The position numbers and the translations under genes were made by a program. 64,000 bases of DNA from Bradyrhizobium nanningense (lineage in GTDB: Bacteria; Pseudomonadota; Alphaproteobacteria; Rhizobiales; Xanthobacteraceae), in NCBI RefSeq assembly GCF_004114535.1, contig NZ_LBJC01000033.1, positions 496,001 to 560,000 on the forward strand, written 5' to 3'. Under the pieces are notes generated by a model, which saw only the letters and a program-made list of their open reading frames with translations, was not told the DNA's origin and made no database searches. Shown one piece after another: positions 26,407 through 35,463 of this stretch (within the stretch, counting starts at the first letter, position 1; every line of letters starts with the position of its first letter).

Positions 26407-27061
26407 CCTCATCAACCTGATCGTCCAGGCCACCTTCGAAACCCTGTACATGGTCGGCATCGCGGCGCTGCTCGGCACCGTCTTCGGCCTGCCGCTCGGT
26501 GTCTTCCTCGCCACCAGCCGGAAGGGGGAGCTGTTCGCGGCCCCGCTTGTCAACCGCGTGCTCGGGATCATCGTCAATGCGACGCGCTCCACCCCCTTCA
26601 TCATCCTGGTCGTCGCCATCATCCCGTTCACGCGCCTCGTTGCCGGCACCTCGATCGGATCGACCGCGGCGATCGTACCGCTGACGATCGCGTCCGCGCC
26701 GTTCATCGCGCGCTTGGTCGAAGCTGCGATCCGCGAGGTCGATGGCGGCCTGATCGAGACCGCGTCTTCATTCGGGGCCTCGCCGCTTCAGATCGTGTTC
26801 AAGGTGCTGATCCCCGAGGCGCTGCCGGGACTTCTGCTGGCGCTGACGCTCGCAGTGGTCAGCCTGCTCGGCTATTCCGCGATGGTCGGCGCGGTCGGCG
26901 GCGGCGGCCTCGGCGATCTCGGCATCCGCTACGGCTACCAGCGCTTCATGCCGGAGATGATGCTGGCGGTTGTCGTCGTGCTGATTGCGCTGGTGCAACT
27001 CGTCCAGAGCGCGGGCGACTACCTGGCGCGGCGGGTCAACCGCCGGCTGCGGCAGCACTGA
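26396..27061 (+). CDS. metI: Methionine transporter permease MetI
   Basis: Inner-membrane permease of 221 residues with five hydrophobic helices, partner of MetN. The family features are NATRSTPFIILV, the coupling-helix region ASSFGASPLQIVFKVLIPEA (EAA loop) and GGGGLGDLGIRYGYQRF near the end. ATG 26396 lies inside the end of metN (11-base overlap), showing translational coupling. The stop is followed after 6 bases by the end of the convergent AraC-type gene. The binding protein must be encoded elsewhere. Confidence 0.93.
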   Translation: MSPDLINLIVQATFETLYMVGIAALLGTVFGLPLGVFLATSRKGELFAAPLVNRVLGIIVNATRSTPFIILVVAIIPFTRLVAGTSIGSTAAIVPLTIASAPFIARLVEAAIREVDGGLIETASSFGASPLQIVFKVLIPEALPGLLLALTLAVVSLLGYSAMVGAVGGGGLGDLGIRYGYQRFMPEMMLAVVVVLIALVQLVQSAGDYLARRVNRRLRQH

Positions 27062-27067
27062 GCCGGA

Positions 27068-27880
27068 TCACGCGGCACGCCTTGCCCGCCGCAGCGTCTC
27101 CGAGGGCTTTTCGGAGAAGTGGCGCTTGTAGTCGAGCGAGAATTGGCTGAAGTGCCAGAATCCGTGCTGCACGGCGATGTCGTAAACGGAGGAATCCGTG
27201 CCGCCGGCGCGCTTGAGGTCACGCCGCACGCGATTCAGCCGCATCGCGCGCCAATAATGCATCGGGCTCGTACCCAGAACCTCCTGGAAGCAATAGCCGA
27301 GCTTGCGCGGGCTCGCGCCCGCCGCCTTGCAGACCTCCAGCAGCGACAGCGAACGATCGCCGTTGCCGTGCATCAGCTCGCGCGCGCGATCGACGGTGCG
27401 TTTGCGCGCACTTGCGCTGCGACCGGGATCGCTGGGGCGTGCGGTCGGCAACATGTCCATGATCTCGACGAGGAGGGCGTCTTCCAGCGCCTGCCGGGCC
27501 ACCGGATCATTGAACCCTTCGGGGGCGGTCGCGATCATCTCTTGAATCGCGGCAAGATGCGCGCGCAGCCGCGCGACCGGCGCTTCCGCCATCTCGATCA
27601 CCCGCAATTGGTGCCAGACTGCACGCGGCAATTCGATATCGAGCCGGGCGGCAAGCTCCGCGATTAGCATCGTGCTGGCAACGATGCCACGCAGCTCGAA
27701 CGCCCTCGGCGTGCACATGTCGATCTCGGCGTCGATGCTGGCGAGCACTCGCGCGCCGCTGGCTCTGGTCCCGTTGCAGCTGACCTCACCGTCGCCGTGC
27801 CAAGGCAGGCCGATGCCAAAGCTGTCAGCGCCCAGCTGCCCATATTGGCGGACCTGCTGGCTGGTGATTTCCCGGAACAC
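27068..27880 (-). CDS. AraC-family regulator, 5' end unclear
   Basis: DNA-binding regulator. The C-terminal 110 residues hold the two helix-turn-helix units (LLEVCKAAGASPRKLGYCFQ and VYDIAVQHGFWHFSQFSLDY) and end in a basic tail. The N-terminal part is a cupin-like sensor domain. The only usual start in the frame is GTG 27880, but protein-like sequence of the family continues upstream in the same frame (STDVDEHCAGLGRW and SYDQISAGAFRGSF) to a TAG at 28004-28006, with no ATG, GTG or TTG. The gene is thus 5' truncated, frameshifted, or uses a rare start such as ACG 27994. It is divergent from the hydrolase/amine oxidase genes and may control them. Confidence 0.75.
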   Translation of the reverse strand: MFREITSQQVRQYGQLGADSFGIGLPWHGDGEVSCNGTRASGARVLASIDAEIDMCTPRAFELRGIVASTMLIAELAARLDIELPRAVWHQLRVIEMAEAPVARLRAHLAAIQEMIATAPEGFNDPVARQALEDALLVEIMDMLPTARPSDPGRSASARKRTVDRARELMHGNGDRSLSLLEVCKAAGASPRKLGYCFQEVLGTSPMHYWRAMRLNRVRRDLKRAGGTDSSVYDIAVQHGFWHFSQFSLDYKRHFSEKPSETLRRARRAA

Positions 27881-28231
27881 CTCGAGGTGGGGCAGGGACA
27901 GTTGCGTAAAGCTGCCTCGAAACGCGCCGGCGCTGATCTGGTCATAGCTCAGTCGCCAGCGGCCGAGACCGGCGCAATGCTCATCGACATCCGTGCTGCT
28001 CGCCTAAAGCAGGCAGACAGCCGAGTCTTGAATCTGAGAATCTGCGCCTAAGACCATGACGATATGTCGAAATTGACCTGCCGAAACCCGCAAGAATTGC
28101 GCCAAGACTGGCACGCCCCGTGCCCGAGTCCAGCAAAATATTGCCGGATCTCGATAACGCCTGATGGCGCCGCGGTGCAGGCTTCGCTCCAGCCGTTCCG
28201 ACCTCCGGTTGGAATGCTTGCGGAGGACCGA
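27881..28231. other. Spacer between the AraC gene and the serine hydrolase
   Basis: The first 123 bases continue the AraC reading frame without a start codon (to the TAG at 28004-28006). The remainder is expected to contain the divergent promoters. No repeat or clear operator was recognised. Confidence 0.4.
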
Positions 28232-29428
28232 ATGCGACCAACCGATGTGATGCGCGGCAGCCCGCCAGCGCCCGAGGCCCAGGTGACGCGCGCCAATTGG
28301 CGCAGCTTTCCCGCGATACGCTGGGGCTTCACCCATACCCGCGAAGTGCTGCCGACCGCGGAGATCCGACGTTCGTCACAGCCGACGCCCATACTGAATG
28401 CACCGCGCGAGCTGTCGAAGCTCGACTTTGCCGCGCCTGGCGGCAAGTCGACGACGATCGAGGCCACGCTGCGAGAGACCTTTGGCGATGCACTGCTGGT
28501 CATGCATCGGGGCACGCTGATCCACGAATGGTACGGCGACGGCATGAGCAGGACAACGCCGCATCTGATCTGCTCGATCAGCAAGGCGATCGCCGGCACG
28601 CTCGGCGGCGTGCTTACCGCGCGCGGATTGCTCGATCCCGAGGCGAGGGTGGTGCGCTACGTGCCGGAGCTCGAGAACTCCGCTTACGGCGGCTGCACCG
28701 TCCGCAATCTCCTCGACATGGCCGTCGCCATCAAGTTCGAGGAGGATTACGAGGCCCCCGCCGGCGACGTCGTGCGCTATCGCTTTTCCTCCGGCTGGGA
28801 TGTGCCGCCCCCAGGCGTCGACCCCGGCCACCAGCGCGCCTATCTCACCACGTTGCGCGGCACCGGCAAGCCACACGGCAAGGTGTTCCACTACGTCTCG
28901 CCCAATACCGAAGTGCTCGGCTGGGTCTATGAGCGCGCCTGCGGCATGCCCTACCAGCGCATCCTCTCCGAATATCTCTGGCAGCCGATGGGCGCGGAGG
29001 AGGACGGCTCGCTGACACTCGACAGCCACGGCATGGGCCGCATCGCCGGCGGCCTTTCCTTCACGGCGCGCGATCTCATCCGCTTCGGCGAGATGATCCG
29101 TTGCCGCGGCGTCGTCCAGGGACGACAGGTGGTGCCGGGCTGGTGGATCGACGACATCCGCGAGAACGGCGATCCCCAGGCTTGGGCCGACGGCGACCTC
29201 GCCGAATTCTTCCCGGGCGCGCGCTACCGCAGCAAATGGTTCACGATCGATCCGTCGCGCAACGCGATGACCGCGATCGGCATCCACGGCCAGCATCTTT
29301 ATGTCGATTGGGACTCCGACACCGTCATCGTCAAGCTCGCCACGCAGCCGAAGGCGATGGACGTGCCGATCGACAAGCGCTGGTTCGCCGCCTTCAACGC
29401 CATCACTGCGCATGTCACCCCGCGCTGA
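28232..29428 (+). CDS. Serine hydrolase, class C beta-lactamase fold (NylB-like)
   Basis: 398-residue hydrolase of the beta-lactamase/6-aminohexanoate-dimer hydrolase group. The catalytic SISK tetrad is Ser115-Lys118; the second element is the Tyr of HYVSPNTEVLGW. A later conserved block reads GIHGQHLYVDWDSDTVIVKL, in the place of the KTG strand. No signal peptide is visible, so it acts in the cytoplasm. The ATG at 28232 has GGAGG 8 bases before it. A copper amine oxidase gene starts 15 bases after the stop, so the pair may first cut an amide and then oxidise the released amine. Esterase activity is the main alternative. Confidence 0.83.
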   Translation: MRPTDVMRGSPPAPEAQVTRANWRSFPAIRWGFTHTREVLPTAEIRRSSQPTPILNAPRELSKLDFAAPGGKSTTIEATLRETFGDALLVMHRGTLIHEWYGDGMSRTTPHLICSISKAIAGTLGGVLTARGLLDPEARVVRYVPELENSAYGGCTVRNLLDMAVAIKFEEDYEAPAGDVVRYRFSSGWDVPPPGVDPGHQRAYLTTLRGTGKPHGKVFHYVSPNTEVLGWVYERACGMPYQRILSEYLWQPMGAEEDGSLTLDSHGMGRIAGGLSFTARDLIRFGEMIRCRGVVQGRQVVPGWWIDDIRENGDPQAWADGDLAEFFPGARYRSKWFTIDPSRNAMTAIGIHGQHLYVDWDSDTVIVKLATQPKAMDVPIDKRWFAAFNAITAHVTPR

Positions 29429-29443
29429 ATTCTGGACTGCCTC

Positions 29444-31441
29444 ATGCTCGATATCGTCACCTCCGAATCGTCAGCGCAAGTTGCCGCGCCGCATCCGCTC
29501 GATCCGCTGACAGCCGAAGAGATCGCCGCAGCCTGCACACTCGTGCGTGCCGCCGCAAGCTCGGTGGAGAACTGCCGCTTCCCGACGGTCCGCCTGGAGG
29601 AGCCGACCAAGCAGGAGCTGGCGGCCGGCGGAGCAGGGCGCCGCGCCTTCGTGCTGACGCTCGATGTGGCCACCGGCGAGGCGATCGAGCACATCGTCGA
29701 TCTCGGCCGCAACGAGATCATCGCGCGCAAAATCATTCCGAACCGCGAAGCGCCCTATGGGCAGCCGCCGGTGATGCTGGAAGAGTTCTTCAAATGCGAG
29801 GCCGTGGTGAAGGCCGACCCCGGCTGGCGTGCGGCGATGATCCGGCGCGGGCTCTCCGACCAGGACATCGCGCTGGTCCAGGTCGATCCGTTCTCGTCGG
29901 GTTTCTTCGACAAGGAGTTCGAGCGCGGGGCCCGCATCGTGCGGGCCGTCAGTTATTTTCGCGAGCATCTTCAAGACAACGGCTATGCGCACCCGATCGA
30001 GGGTGTGGTCGCCGTGGTCGACCTGATCGGCGGCAAGGTCATTGATCTCACCGACGAGAGCCCAATCGTCCCGATCCCGCGCAAGAAGCGGAATTACGGC
30101 GCGCATGAGGTCGAAAACCCGCGCACCGACATCAAGCCGTTGCATATCGAGCAGCCGGAGGGGGCAAGCTTCAAGGTCGATGGCTGGAAGGTCGACTGGC
30201 AGAAATGGAGTTTTCGCGTTGGCTTCACCCCGCGCGAAGGGCTGGTGCTGCATCAGCTTGCTTATCAGGATGGCGTGCGCAAGCGCTCGCTGATCCATCG
30301 CGCCAGCGTCACCGAGATGGTGGTGCCTTACGCCGACCCGAACGCGAACCATTTCTGGAAGTCGGCGTTCGATGCCGGCGAATACGGCCTTGGCATGCTC
30401 GCCAATGCGCTCAAGCTCGGCTGCGACTGCCTCGGCAACATCCATTATTTCGACGTCCCGGCCGCCGACAGCAAGGGCGAGCCCTTCGTCATGCAGAACG
30501 CCATCTGCATGCATGAAGAAGACTATGGAATTGCCTGGAAGCACTACGAGTTCCGCAATGACCTGTTCGAGGTCCGAAGGTCGCGGCGGCTCGTGATCTC
30601 GTTCTTTGCGACCGTGGGTAACTACGACTACGGCTTCTACTGGTACCTCTACCAGGACGGCACGATCCAGTTGGAGACCAAGCTCACCGGCATCATCCAG
30701 ACCGCCGCCGTGCAGCCGGGCGAGACTTACAAATGGGGCGGCATGGTCGAGGACAATCTGGGCGGCCCGACGCATCAGCATTTCTTCAACGTGCGCCTGC
30801 ACATGGACCTCGACGGCGGCGGCAACACGGTGACGGAGCACGACTTCGTGCCGCGGCCCTGGGGCCACGACAATCCACACGGCAACGTCTTCGACGTCAC
30901 CACGCGTGTGCTCTCGCGCGAGCGTGACGCAGCAGCGATCGCCAACGGGGAGACCGGCCGGTTCTGGAAGATCAGCAATCCCAACGAGACCAACTCGGTC
31001 GGCAATGCTCCCGCCTATAAGCTCGTGGTCAATCCGAGCCCGCTGATGCTGGCGCAGGAGGGCAGCTACGTACGCAGTCGCGGCGGCTTTGCCACGAAGC
31101 ATGTCTGGGTGACCGCGTTCGACGCGAGCGAAAAATACGCCAGCGGTGACTATCCCAATGTCCATGCCGGCGGTGATGGCCTGCCGCGCTACGCCGCGCA
31201 GAACCGGAACATCGAGAATGCCGACATCGTGGTGTGGCACTCGTTCGGCCATACCCACGTCTGCAAGCCCGAGGACTTTCCGGTTATGCCGGTCGAATAT
31301 GCCGGCTTCATGCTGAAGCCGACCGGATTCTTTGCGGCCAATGCGGCCGGAGACATTCCGCGGGATCGCAACAGTCGCAGCGTGCTGGCGGGAGAGAGCA
31401 ATGCTCGCAACGAATCGTGCTGTCGCGCCGGGAAGACTTAA
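29444..31441 (+). CDS. Copper-containing primary amine oxidase
   Basis: 665-residue quinoprotein that oxidises primary amines to aldehydes, releasing ammonia and hydrogen peroxide. The topaquinone precursor is Tyr394 in VGNYDYGFYW, the catalytic base is Asp310 (FDAGEYG), and the copper ligands are His444, His446 (HQHFFN) and His605 (THVCKPEDFPVMP). All are intact. No signal peptide is seen, in line with other cytoplasmic bacterial tyramine/histamine-type oxidases. It is co-oriented and closely spaced (15 bases) with the NylB-like hydrolase, with an AraC gene divergent upstream. This suggests amine use as a carbon or nitrogen source. The C-terminal tail past residue 630 looks unstructured. Confidence 0.95.
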   Translation: MLDIVTSESSAQVAAPHPLDPLTAEEIAAACTLVRAAASSVENCRFPTVRLEEPTKQELAAGGAGRRAFVLTLDVATGEAIEHIVDLGRNEIIARKIIPNREAPYGQPPVMLEEFFKCEAVVKADPGWRAAMIRRGLSDQDIALVQVDPFSSGFFDKEFERGARIVRAVSYFREHLQDNGYAHPIEGVVAVVDLIGGKVIDLTDESPIVPIPRKKRNYGAHEVENPRTDIKPLHIEQPEGASFKVDGWKVDWQKWSFRVGFTPREGLVLHQLAYQDGVRKRSLIHRASVTEMVVPYADPNANHFWKSAFDAGEYGLGMLANALKLGCDCLGNIHYFDVPAADSKGEPFVMQNAICMHEEDYGIAWKHYEFRNDLFEVRRSRRLVISFFATVGNYDYGFYWYLYQDGTIQLETKLTGIIQTAAVQPGETYKWGGMVEDNLGGPTHQHFFNVRLHMDLDGGGNTVTEHDFVPRPWGHDNPHGNVFDVTTRVLSRERDAAAIANGETGRFWKISNPNETNSVGNAPAYKLVVNPSPLMLAQEGSYVRSRGGFATKHVWVTAFDASEKYASGDYPNVHAGGDGLPRYAAQNRNIENADIVVWHSFGHTHVCKPEDFPVMPVEYAGFMLKPTGFFAANAAGDIPRDRNSRSVLAGESNARNESCCRAGKT

Positions 31442-31502
31442 GGCCTCGCGGTAACAAGCCGATTATTTCCGAGCATTGCCCAAGAGTGAGGGAGTGTTTC
31501 TA

Positions 31503-31519
31503 TCTGGAAACATTCCAAA
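31503..31519. promoter_or_regulatory. Irr-box-like iron control element upstream of the siderophore receptor
   Basis: TCTGGAAACATTCCAAA contains the perfect inverted repeat TGGAA-ACA-TTCCA and matches the Irr/ICE consensus TTTAGAA-N3-TTCTAAA at 11 of 14 fixed positions. It lies about 200 bases before the receptor gene, and siderophore receptors in Bradyrhizobium are controlled by Irr. Assigned by eye. Confidence 0.45.
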
Positions 31520-31716
31520 TGCGGAAGCATCGAGATGGCCGTGACCGGTGCCTCTCATGCAAGTGCCGCGCGGCATCGTAGGGGCTCATTCGACATGAGC
31601 GCATTGGTCGCACCTGCTGCGCACATCTCTGGAGAAATTCTAACGTCGTTCCTATCGCACTCCGAAACCGCCTGAGTTACGGCGGGACATCAAGAACGAT
31701 ACCGGCAAAGCCGGCA

Positions 31717-34029
31717 GTGCGTGGGGCTTCGAAAGACGTGACCGACTTCCAACTTTGTTTGCGTGGCAACACGCGTTCTCGACACATCCAGATGCTTTTC
31801 CTCGGGGCGGTCGGCACGGTCTCCCTCGTTCCCTTGGGTCCCGTGGAGGCCCAGACGCAAATTCCCACTGTCACCGTCGATGCGCCAGTCCAGCGTGCCC
31901 GACCTGCGGCGACCGCTCCGTCGCGAAGTGCGGCGACGCGCACCTCGCGCGCCAATCGCCGCTCTCCGGCGCAGCAGGCCGCGCCAACCCAATCGGCATC
32001 ATCGAATGGCGCGACGGCCGAACGCGCCAACGGTGCTGTGCGCGGTTTCGTGGCCACACGGAGCGGCACCGCCAGCAAGACGGATACGCCGCTGATCGAA
32101 ACCCCGCAGTCGGTGTCCGTCGTCACCACCGACCAGGTCAGGAACCAGGGCGCGGTCTCGATCGGCGAGGCACTGCGCTACACCGCCGGTGTCAGCGGTG
32201 ACGTCAATGGCGGTTCTGATACCCGCTTCGGCGCGCTCCAGATCCGCGGCTTTGACACGACCATGTCGGGCCTCTACATCGATGGCCTGCGGATCCCCTC
32301 GAGCAATTACGTGCATTTCAACGGCCTCGATCCCTATGGCGCCGAGCGCCTCGAGATTCTCAAGGGACCGTCATCGGCGATGTATGGCGGCAGCGGCACC
32401 GGCGGCATCCTCAACTACGTGACCAAGCTGCCGACCGCGCAGCAATTCGGCGAGGTCTCGATCTCCGGCGGCAGCTTCAACCGCTACCAAGGTCAGTTCG
32501 ACATGGGTGGCCCCGCCAACAAGGAGGGCACGGTGCTGTGGCGCCTCACCGGCGTCGTGCGCGACGGCGAAACCCAGGTCGACTTCACCAAGGACAACCG
32601 CGTCTTCATTGCGCCTGCAGTTACCTTTAAGCCGAACGAGGACACCACCATCACCCTGCTCGCCAACTACCAGCGCGATCGGGCAGGGTGGGGCCTGCAA
32701 TTCCTGCCGGCCTCGGGCACGGTGTGGCCGAACAACGGCCGCACCATCCCGGTCTCGTTCTTCGCGGGCGTGCCGAGCTTCAATGCGTTCAACACCGAGA
32801 TCGCAACCGCCGGTTATCAGTTGTCGCACACTTTCACCGACAACATCACGTTCCGGCAAAACCTGCGCTACGCCTATCAGCACAACGAGGAAAAGACCTT
32901 CTACGGCACCGGATACACCGACGAGGCGGCGGGGCAGCTGGGTCGTTTCGGCAGCTACAGCAACTCCTACATCAACTCCTTCGCGGTGGACAACCAGCTC
33001 CAGGGCAAGTTCGTAACCGGAATCCTCAGCCATACCACGCTGGTCGGGCTCGACTATCGCAACACCACGTTCCGCGACACCGCCTTTGCCGTCACGACGT
33101 CGTCGCCGGAGATCAACGTCTTCAATCCGGTCTACAGCTACGACTGGACTATGGGTGACATATACGACAACAAGGGCGTGAAGCAGTCGCAGCTCGGCCT
33201 TTACGCGCAGGATCAGATCAAGCTCGGCCGGCTCTCGTTCCAGCTCGCCGGCCGCCAGGACTTCGTGACGACGCAGGTCGATACTGATGTCGTCACCCCA
33301 ACGTCGGTCACGAAGGATGCCTCGGCCTTCACCGGCCGCGCCGCGGTCATGTACAATTTCGACAACGGCATCGCCCCGTATTTCAGCTATTCGGAGTCGT
33401 TCCTGCCGGTGCTCGCGACCGGTCCGTCCGGGCAGTTGCTCAATCCTGAGACCGGCGTGCAATATGAGGTGGGCGTCAAGTACCAGCCGCTCGGCTGGAA
33501 CGCCCTGTTCACCTTCGCGGCCTTCGATCTCACGCGCGACAATGTCGTCGTCTATGTGCCCGCAACGACCTATTCCGAACAGACCGGGCAGGTGAAGTCG
33601 CGTGGCATCGAGCTCGAAGGCTCGATGTCGCTCGCCGACGGCTGGAACCTGCGGGCCGCCTATGCCTATGTCGATGCCATGGTCACGCAGGATCCGGTCA
33701 ATGTCGGCAAGGCGCCGGTCACCGTGCCGCTCAACCGCGCGTCGCTGTGGAGCGACTACACGCTTCAGACCGGGCCAATGGCAGGCTTGCAGTTCGGCGG
33801 CGGCGTTCGCTATGTCGGCGCGACCTGGGGCGATGATGCCAACACGTTCAAGGTGGGATCGGCCACGGTGCTCGACGCGCTCCTTGCCTACACCAGGGAC
33901 AATTGGCGTCTGTCGCTGAACGTCACCAACCTCGCCGACACGCGCTATGTCGCCGCCTGCTACGGCCTGTCGGGCTGCATGTATGCCGAGGGACGGAAAG
34001 CCATCGGCAAGCTGACGTACCGCTGGTGA
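31717..34029 (+). CDS. TonB-dependent siderophore receptor (FegA/FhuA-like)
   Basis: Outer-membrane receptor of 770 residues for an iron-siderophore, probably a hydroxamate. After the signal peptide (hydrophobic core MLFLGAVGTVSLV, cleavage after VEAQ near residue 45) comes a Pro/Ala/Arg linker. The plug has the siderophore-receptor signature ETPQSVSVVTTDQV, then LRYTAGVSGD, QIRGFD and RLEILKGPSSAMYGG. The barrel ends with LADTRYVAAC, GLSGCMYAEGRKA and a terminal aromatic pair. The GTG at 31717 gives the leader positive charges; an internal ATG at 31792 is possible. The PepSY protein gene follows. In B. japonicum 61A152 fegA and fegB have this order, so this may be that locus. Confidence 0.9.
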   Translation: MRGASKDVTDFQLCLRGNTRSRHIQMLFLGAVGTVSLVPLGPVEAQTQIPTVTVDAPVQRARPAATAPSRSAATRTSRANRRSPAQQAAPTQSASSNGATAERANGAVRGFVATRSGTASKTDTPLIETPQSVSVVTTDQVRNQGAVSIGEALRYTAGVSGDVNGGSDTRFGALQIRGFDTTMSGLYIDGLRIPSSNYVHFNGLDPYGAERLEILKGPSSAMYGGSGTGGILNYVTKLPTAQQFGEVSISGGSFNRYQGQFDMGGPANKEGTVLWRLTGVVRDGETQVDFTKDNRVFIAPAVTFKPNEDTTITLLANYQRDRAGWGLQFLPASGTVWPNNGRTIPVSFFAGVPSFNAFNTEIATAGYQLSHTFTDNITFRQNLRYAYQHNEEKTFYGTGYTDEAAGQLGRFGSYSNSYINSFAVDNQLQGKFVTGILSHTTLVGLDYRNTTFRDTAFAVTTSSPEINVFNPVYSYDWTMGDIYDNKGVKQSQLGLYAQDQIKLGRLSFQLAGRQDFVTTQVDTDVVTPTSVTKDASAFTGRAAVMYNFDNGIAPYFSYSESFLPVLATGPSGQLLNPETGVQYEVGVKYQPLGWNALFTFAAFDLTRDNVVVYVPATTYSEQTGQVKSRGIELEGSMSLADGWNLRAAYAYVDAMVTQDPVNVGKAPVTVPLNRASLWSDYTLQTGPMAGLQFGGGVRYVGATWGDDANTFKVGSATVLDALLAYTRDNWRLSLNVTNLADTRYVAACYGLSGCMYAEGRKAIGKLTYRW

Positions 34030-34085
34030 ATTCGAATACGGTTCGGCAATGGGGAGCCGGATCTCCTGGATGAGAGTGGAAGACG

Positions 34086-35375
34086 ATGAGGGCGATATTC
34101 GGCAGGCTGCATCGGTGGGCGGGATTGCTCACGGCCGGATTCCTGTTCTTCTCCGGCATCACAGGCGCGATCATCTCCTGGGATCACGAGATCGACGAGG
34201 TCCTGAACAACCATTTGTTCGACGTCACCAGCAAGGGCCCCGCGATTCCCTCGATCGAGCTCGCCAAGATGATCGAGCAGCGCGATCCCCGCGCGCGTGT
34301 GGTCTACCTCTTCATGACGCCGGAGGAGGGCCATTCGCTGTGGTTCTTCGTCATGCCGAGGATCGATCCGTCGACCGGCAAGCGTTACGCGCTCGACTTT
34401 AATCAGGTCTTTCTCGATCCGAACACCGGCGCGGAGCTTGGCCGGCGCTATTGGGGCGCGGTCTGGCCGGTGACGCGGGAGAATTTCGTCTCCTTTCTCT
34501 ACAAGCTGCACTACACGATGCACATCCCGGAGTTCTGGGGCAGCGACCGCTGGGGCATGCGCGTGCTCGGCGTGATCGCCATCATCTGGACCATCGATTG
34601 CTTCGTCGGCTTCTATCTGACGTTGCCCTCGCGCAGGCGCGCCAAGGCGGCGCGGGCACCTGAAGTCACGCGCCAGCTCGCGCGCGGCTTCTGGGCGCGC
34701 TGGGCACCAGCCTGGACCATCAAGACCTCGGGCAGCGCCTACCGGATCAATTTCGACATCCATCGCGCCTTCGGCCTGTGGACCTGGGGCGTGCTCTTCG
34801 TGATCGCCTTCACGGCGTTTTCGCTGAATCTCTATTTCGAGGTGTTCTCGCCGCTGATGAAGATGGTGTCGAATTATACGCCGACGCCCTATGAGCAGCG
34901 GCCGTATCGCGATCTCGACGATCCCATCGAGCCCAAGGTCAGCTTCGCCGAGATCGCCGCGCGCGCTTCGGCCGACGGCAAGGCGCGAGGCTGGACGATC
35001 CCGGTTGGCTCGATCAATTACGGCCCGGCCCATGGCGTCTATGCCGCCGCCTTTTTCCACCCTGGCGACGATCACGGCGCCGGCGGCGTCGGCCCGGCGC
35101 AGCTCTATTACGACAGCGAGGACGGACGCCCGATCGGCGAACGGCTGCCCTGGGTCGGCACCGCCGCCGATATCTTCGTCCAGGCACAGTTCCCGCTGCA
35201 TTCGGGCCGCATCGTCGGACTGTTCGGCCGCATCCTGATCTCGATCATGGGGCTCGTGGTCGCCGCGCTCTCGGTCACCGGCATCGTGATCTGGTGGAGC
35301 AAGCGCCGTGCCCGGGTCCGCGTCCGCGAGACCGCGGCCGTGCGCCTGAGCCGGCAGCTCACGCCGGCGGAGTAG
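34086..35375 (+). CDS. PepSY-associated membrane protein (FegB/PiuB-like)
   Basis: Inner-membrane protein of 429 residues with four helices: near residues 10-32, 157-180, 228-252 and 375-400. These flank two periplasmic loops in which PepSY-like segments sit. Conserved His residues border the helices (LHRWAG, LHYTMH, IHRAFGLWTW), so haem binding and electron transfer are plausible; relatives are annotated as iron-regulated or siderophore-reducing membrane proteins. It starts 56 bases after the siderophore receptor, as in the fegAB operon, where both are needed for ferrichrome use. Its likely role is releasing iron from the imported siderophore by reduction; this is inference. Confidence 0.85.
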   Translation: MRAIFGRLHRWAGLLTAGFLFFSGITGAIISWDHEIDEVLNNHLFDVTSKGPAIPSIELAKMIEQRDPRARVVYLFMTPEEGHSLWFFVMPRIDPSTGKRYALDFNQVFLDPNTGAELGRRYWGAVWPVTRENFVSFLYKLHYTMHIPEFWGSDRWGMRVLGVIAIIWTIDCFVGFYLTLPSRRRAKAARAPEVTRQLARGFWARWAPAWTIKTSGSAYRINFDIHRAFGLWTWGVLFVIAFTAFSLNLYFEVFSPLMKMVSNYTPTPYEQRPYRDLDDPIEPKVSFAEIAARASADGKARGWTIPVGSINYGPAHGVYAAAFFHPGDDHGAGGVGPAQLYYDSEDGRPIGERLPWVGTAADIFVQAQFPLHSGRIVGLFGRILISIMGLVVAALSVTGIVIWWSKRRARVRVRETAAVRLSRQLTPAE

Positions 35376-35463
35376 GGCGCTGGAACGCGGTCGTCGCGGA
35401 TGAACCTTCCCGCCTCTCCGCGGCACAAAGATGGGAGATCGCGCCCCATTCCCCGGACATCGA

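Noticed and set aside
29471..31258. 595-codon frame on the minus strand
   Set aside because: Antisense to the amine oxidase, whose active-site residues are all intact on the plus strand.
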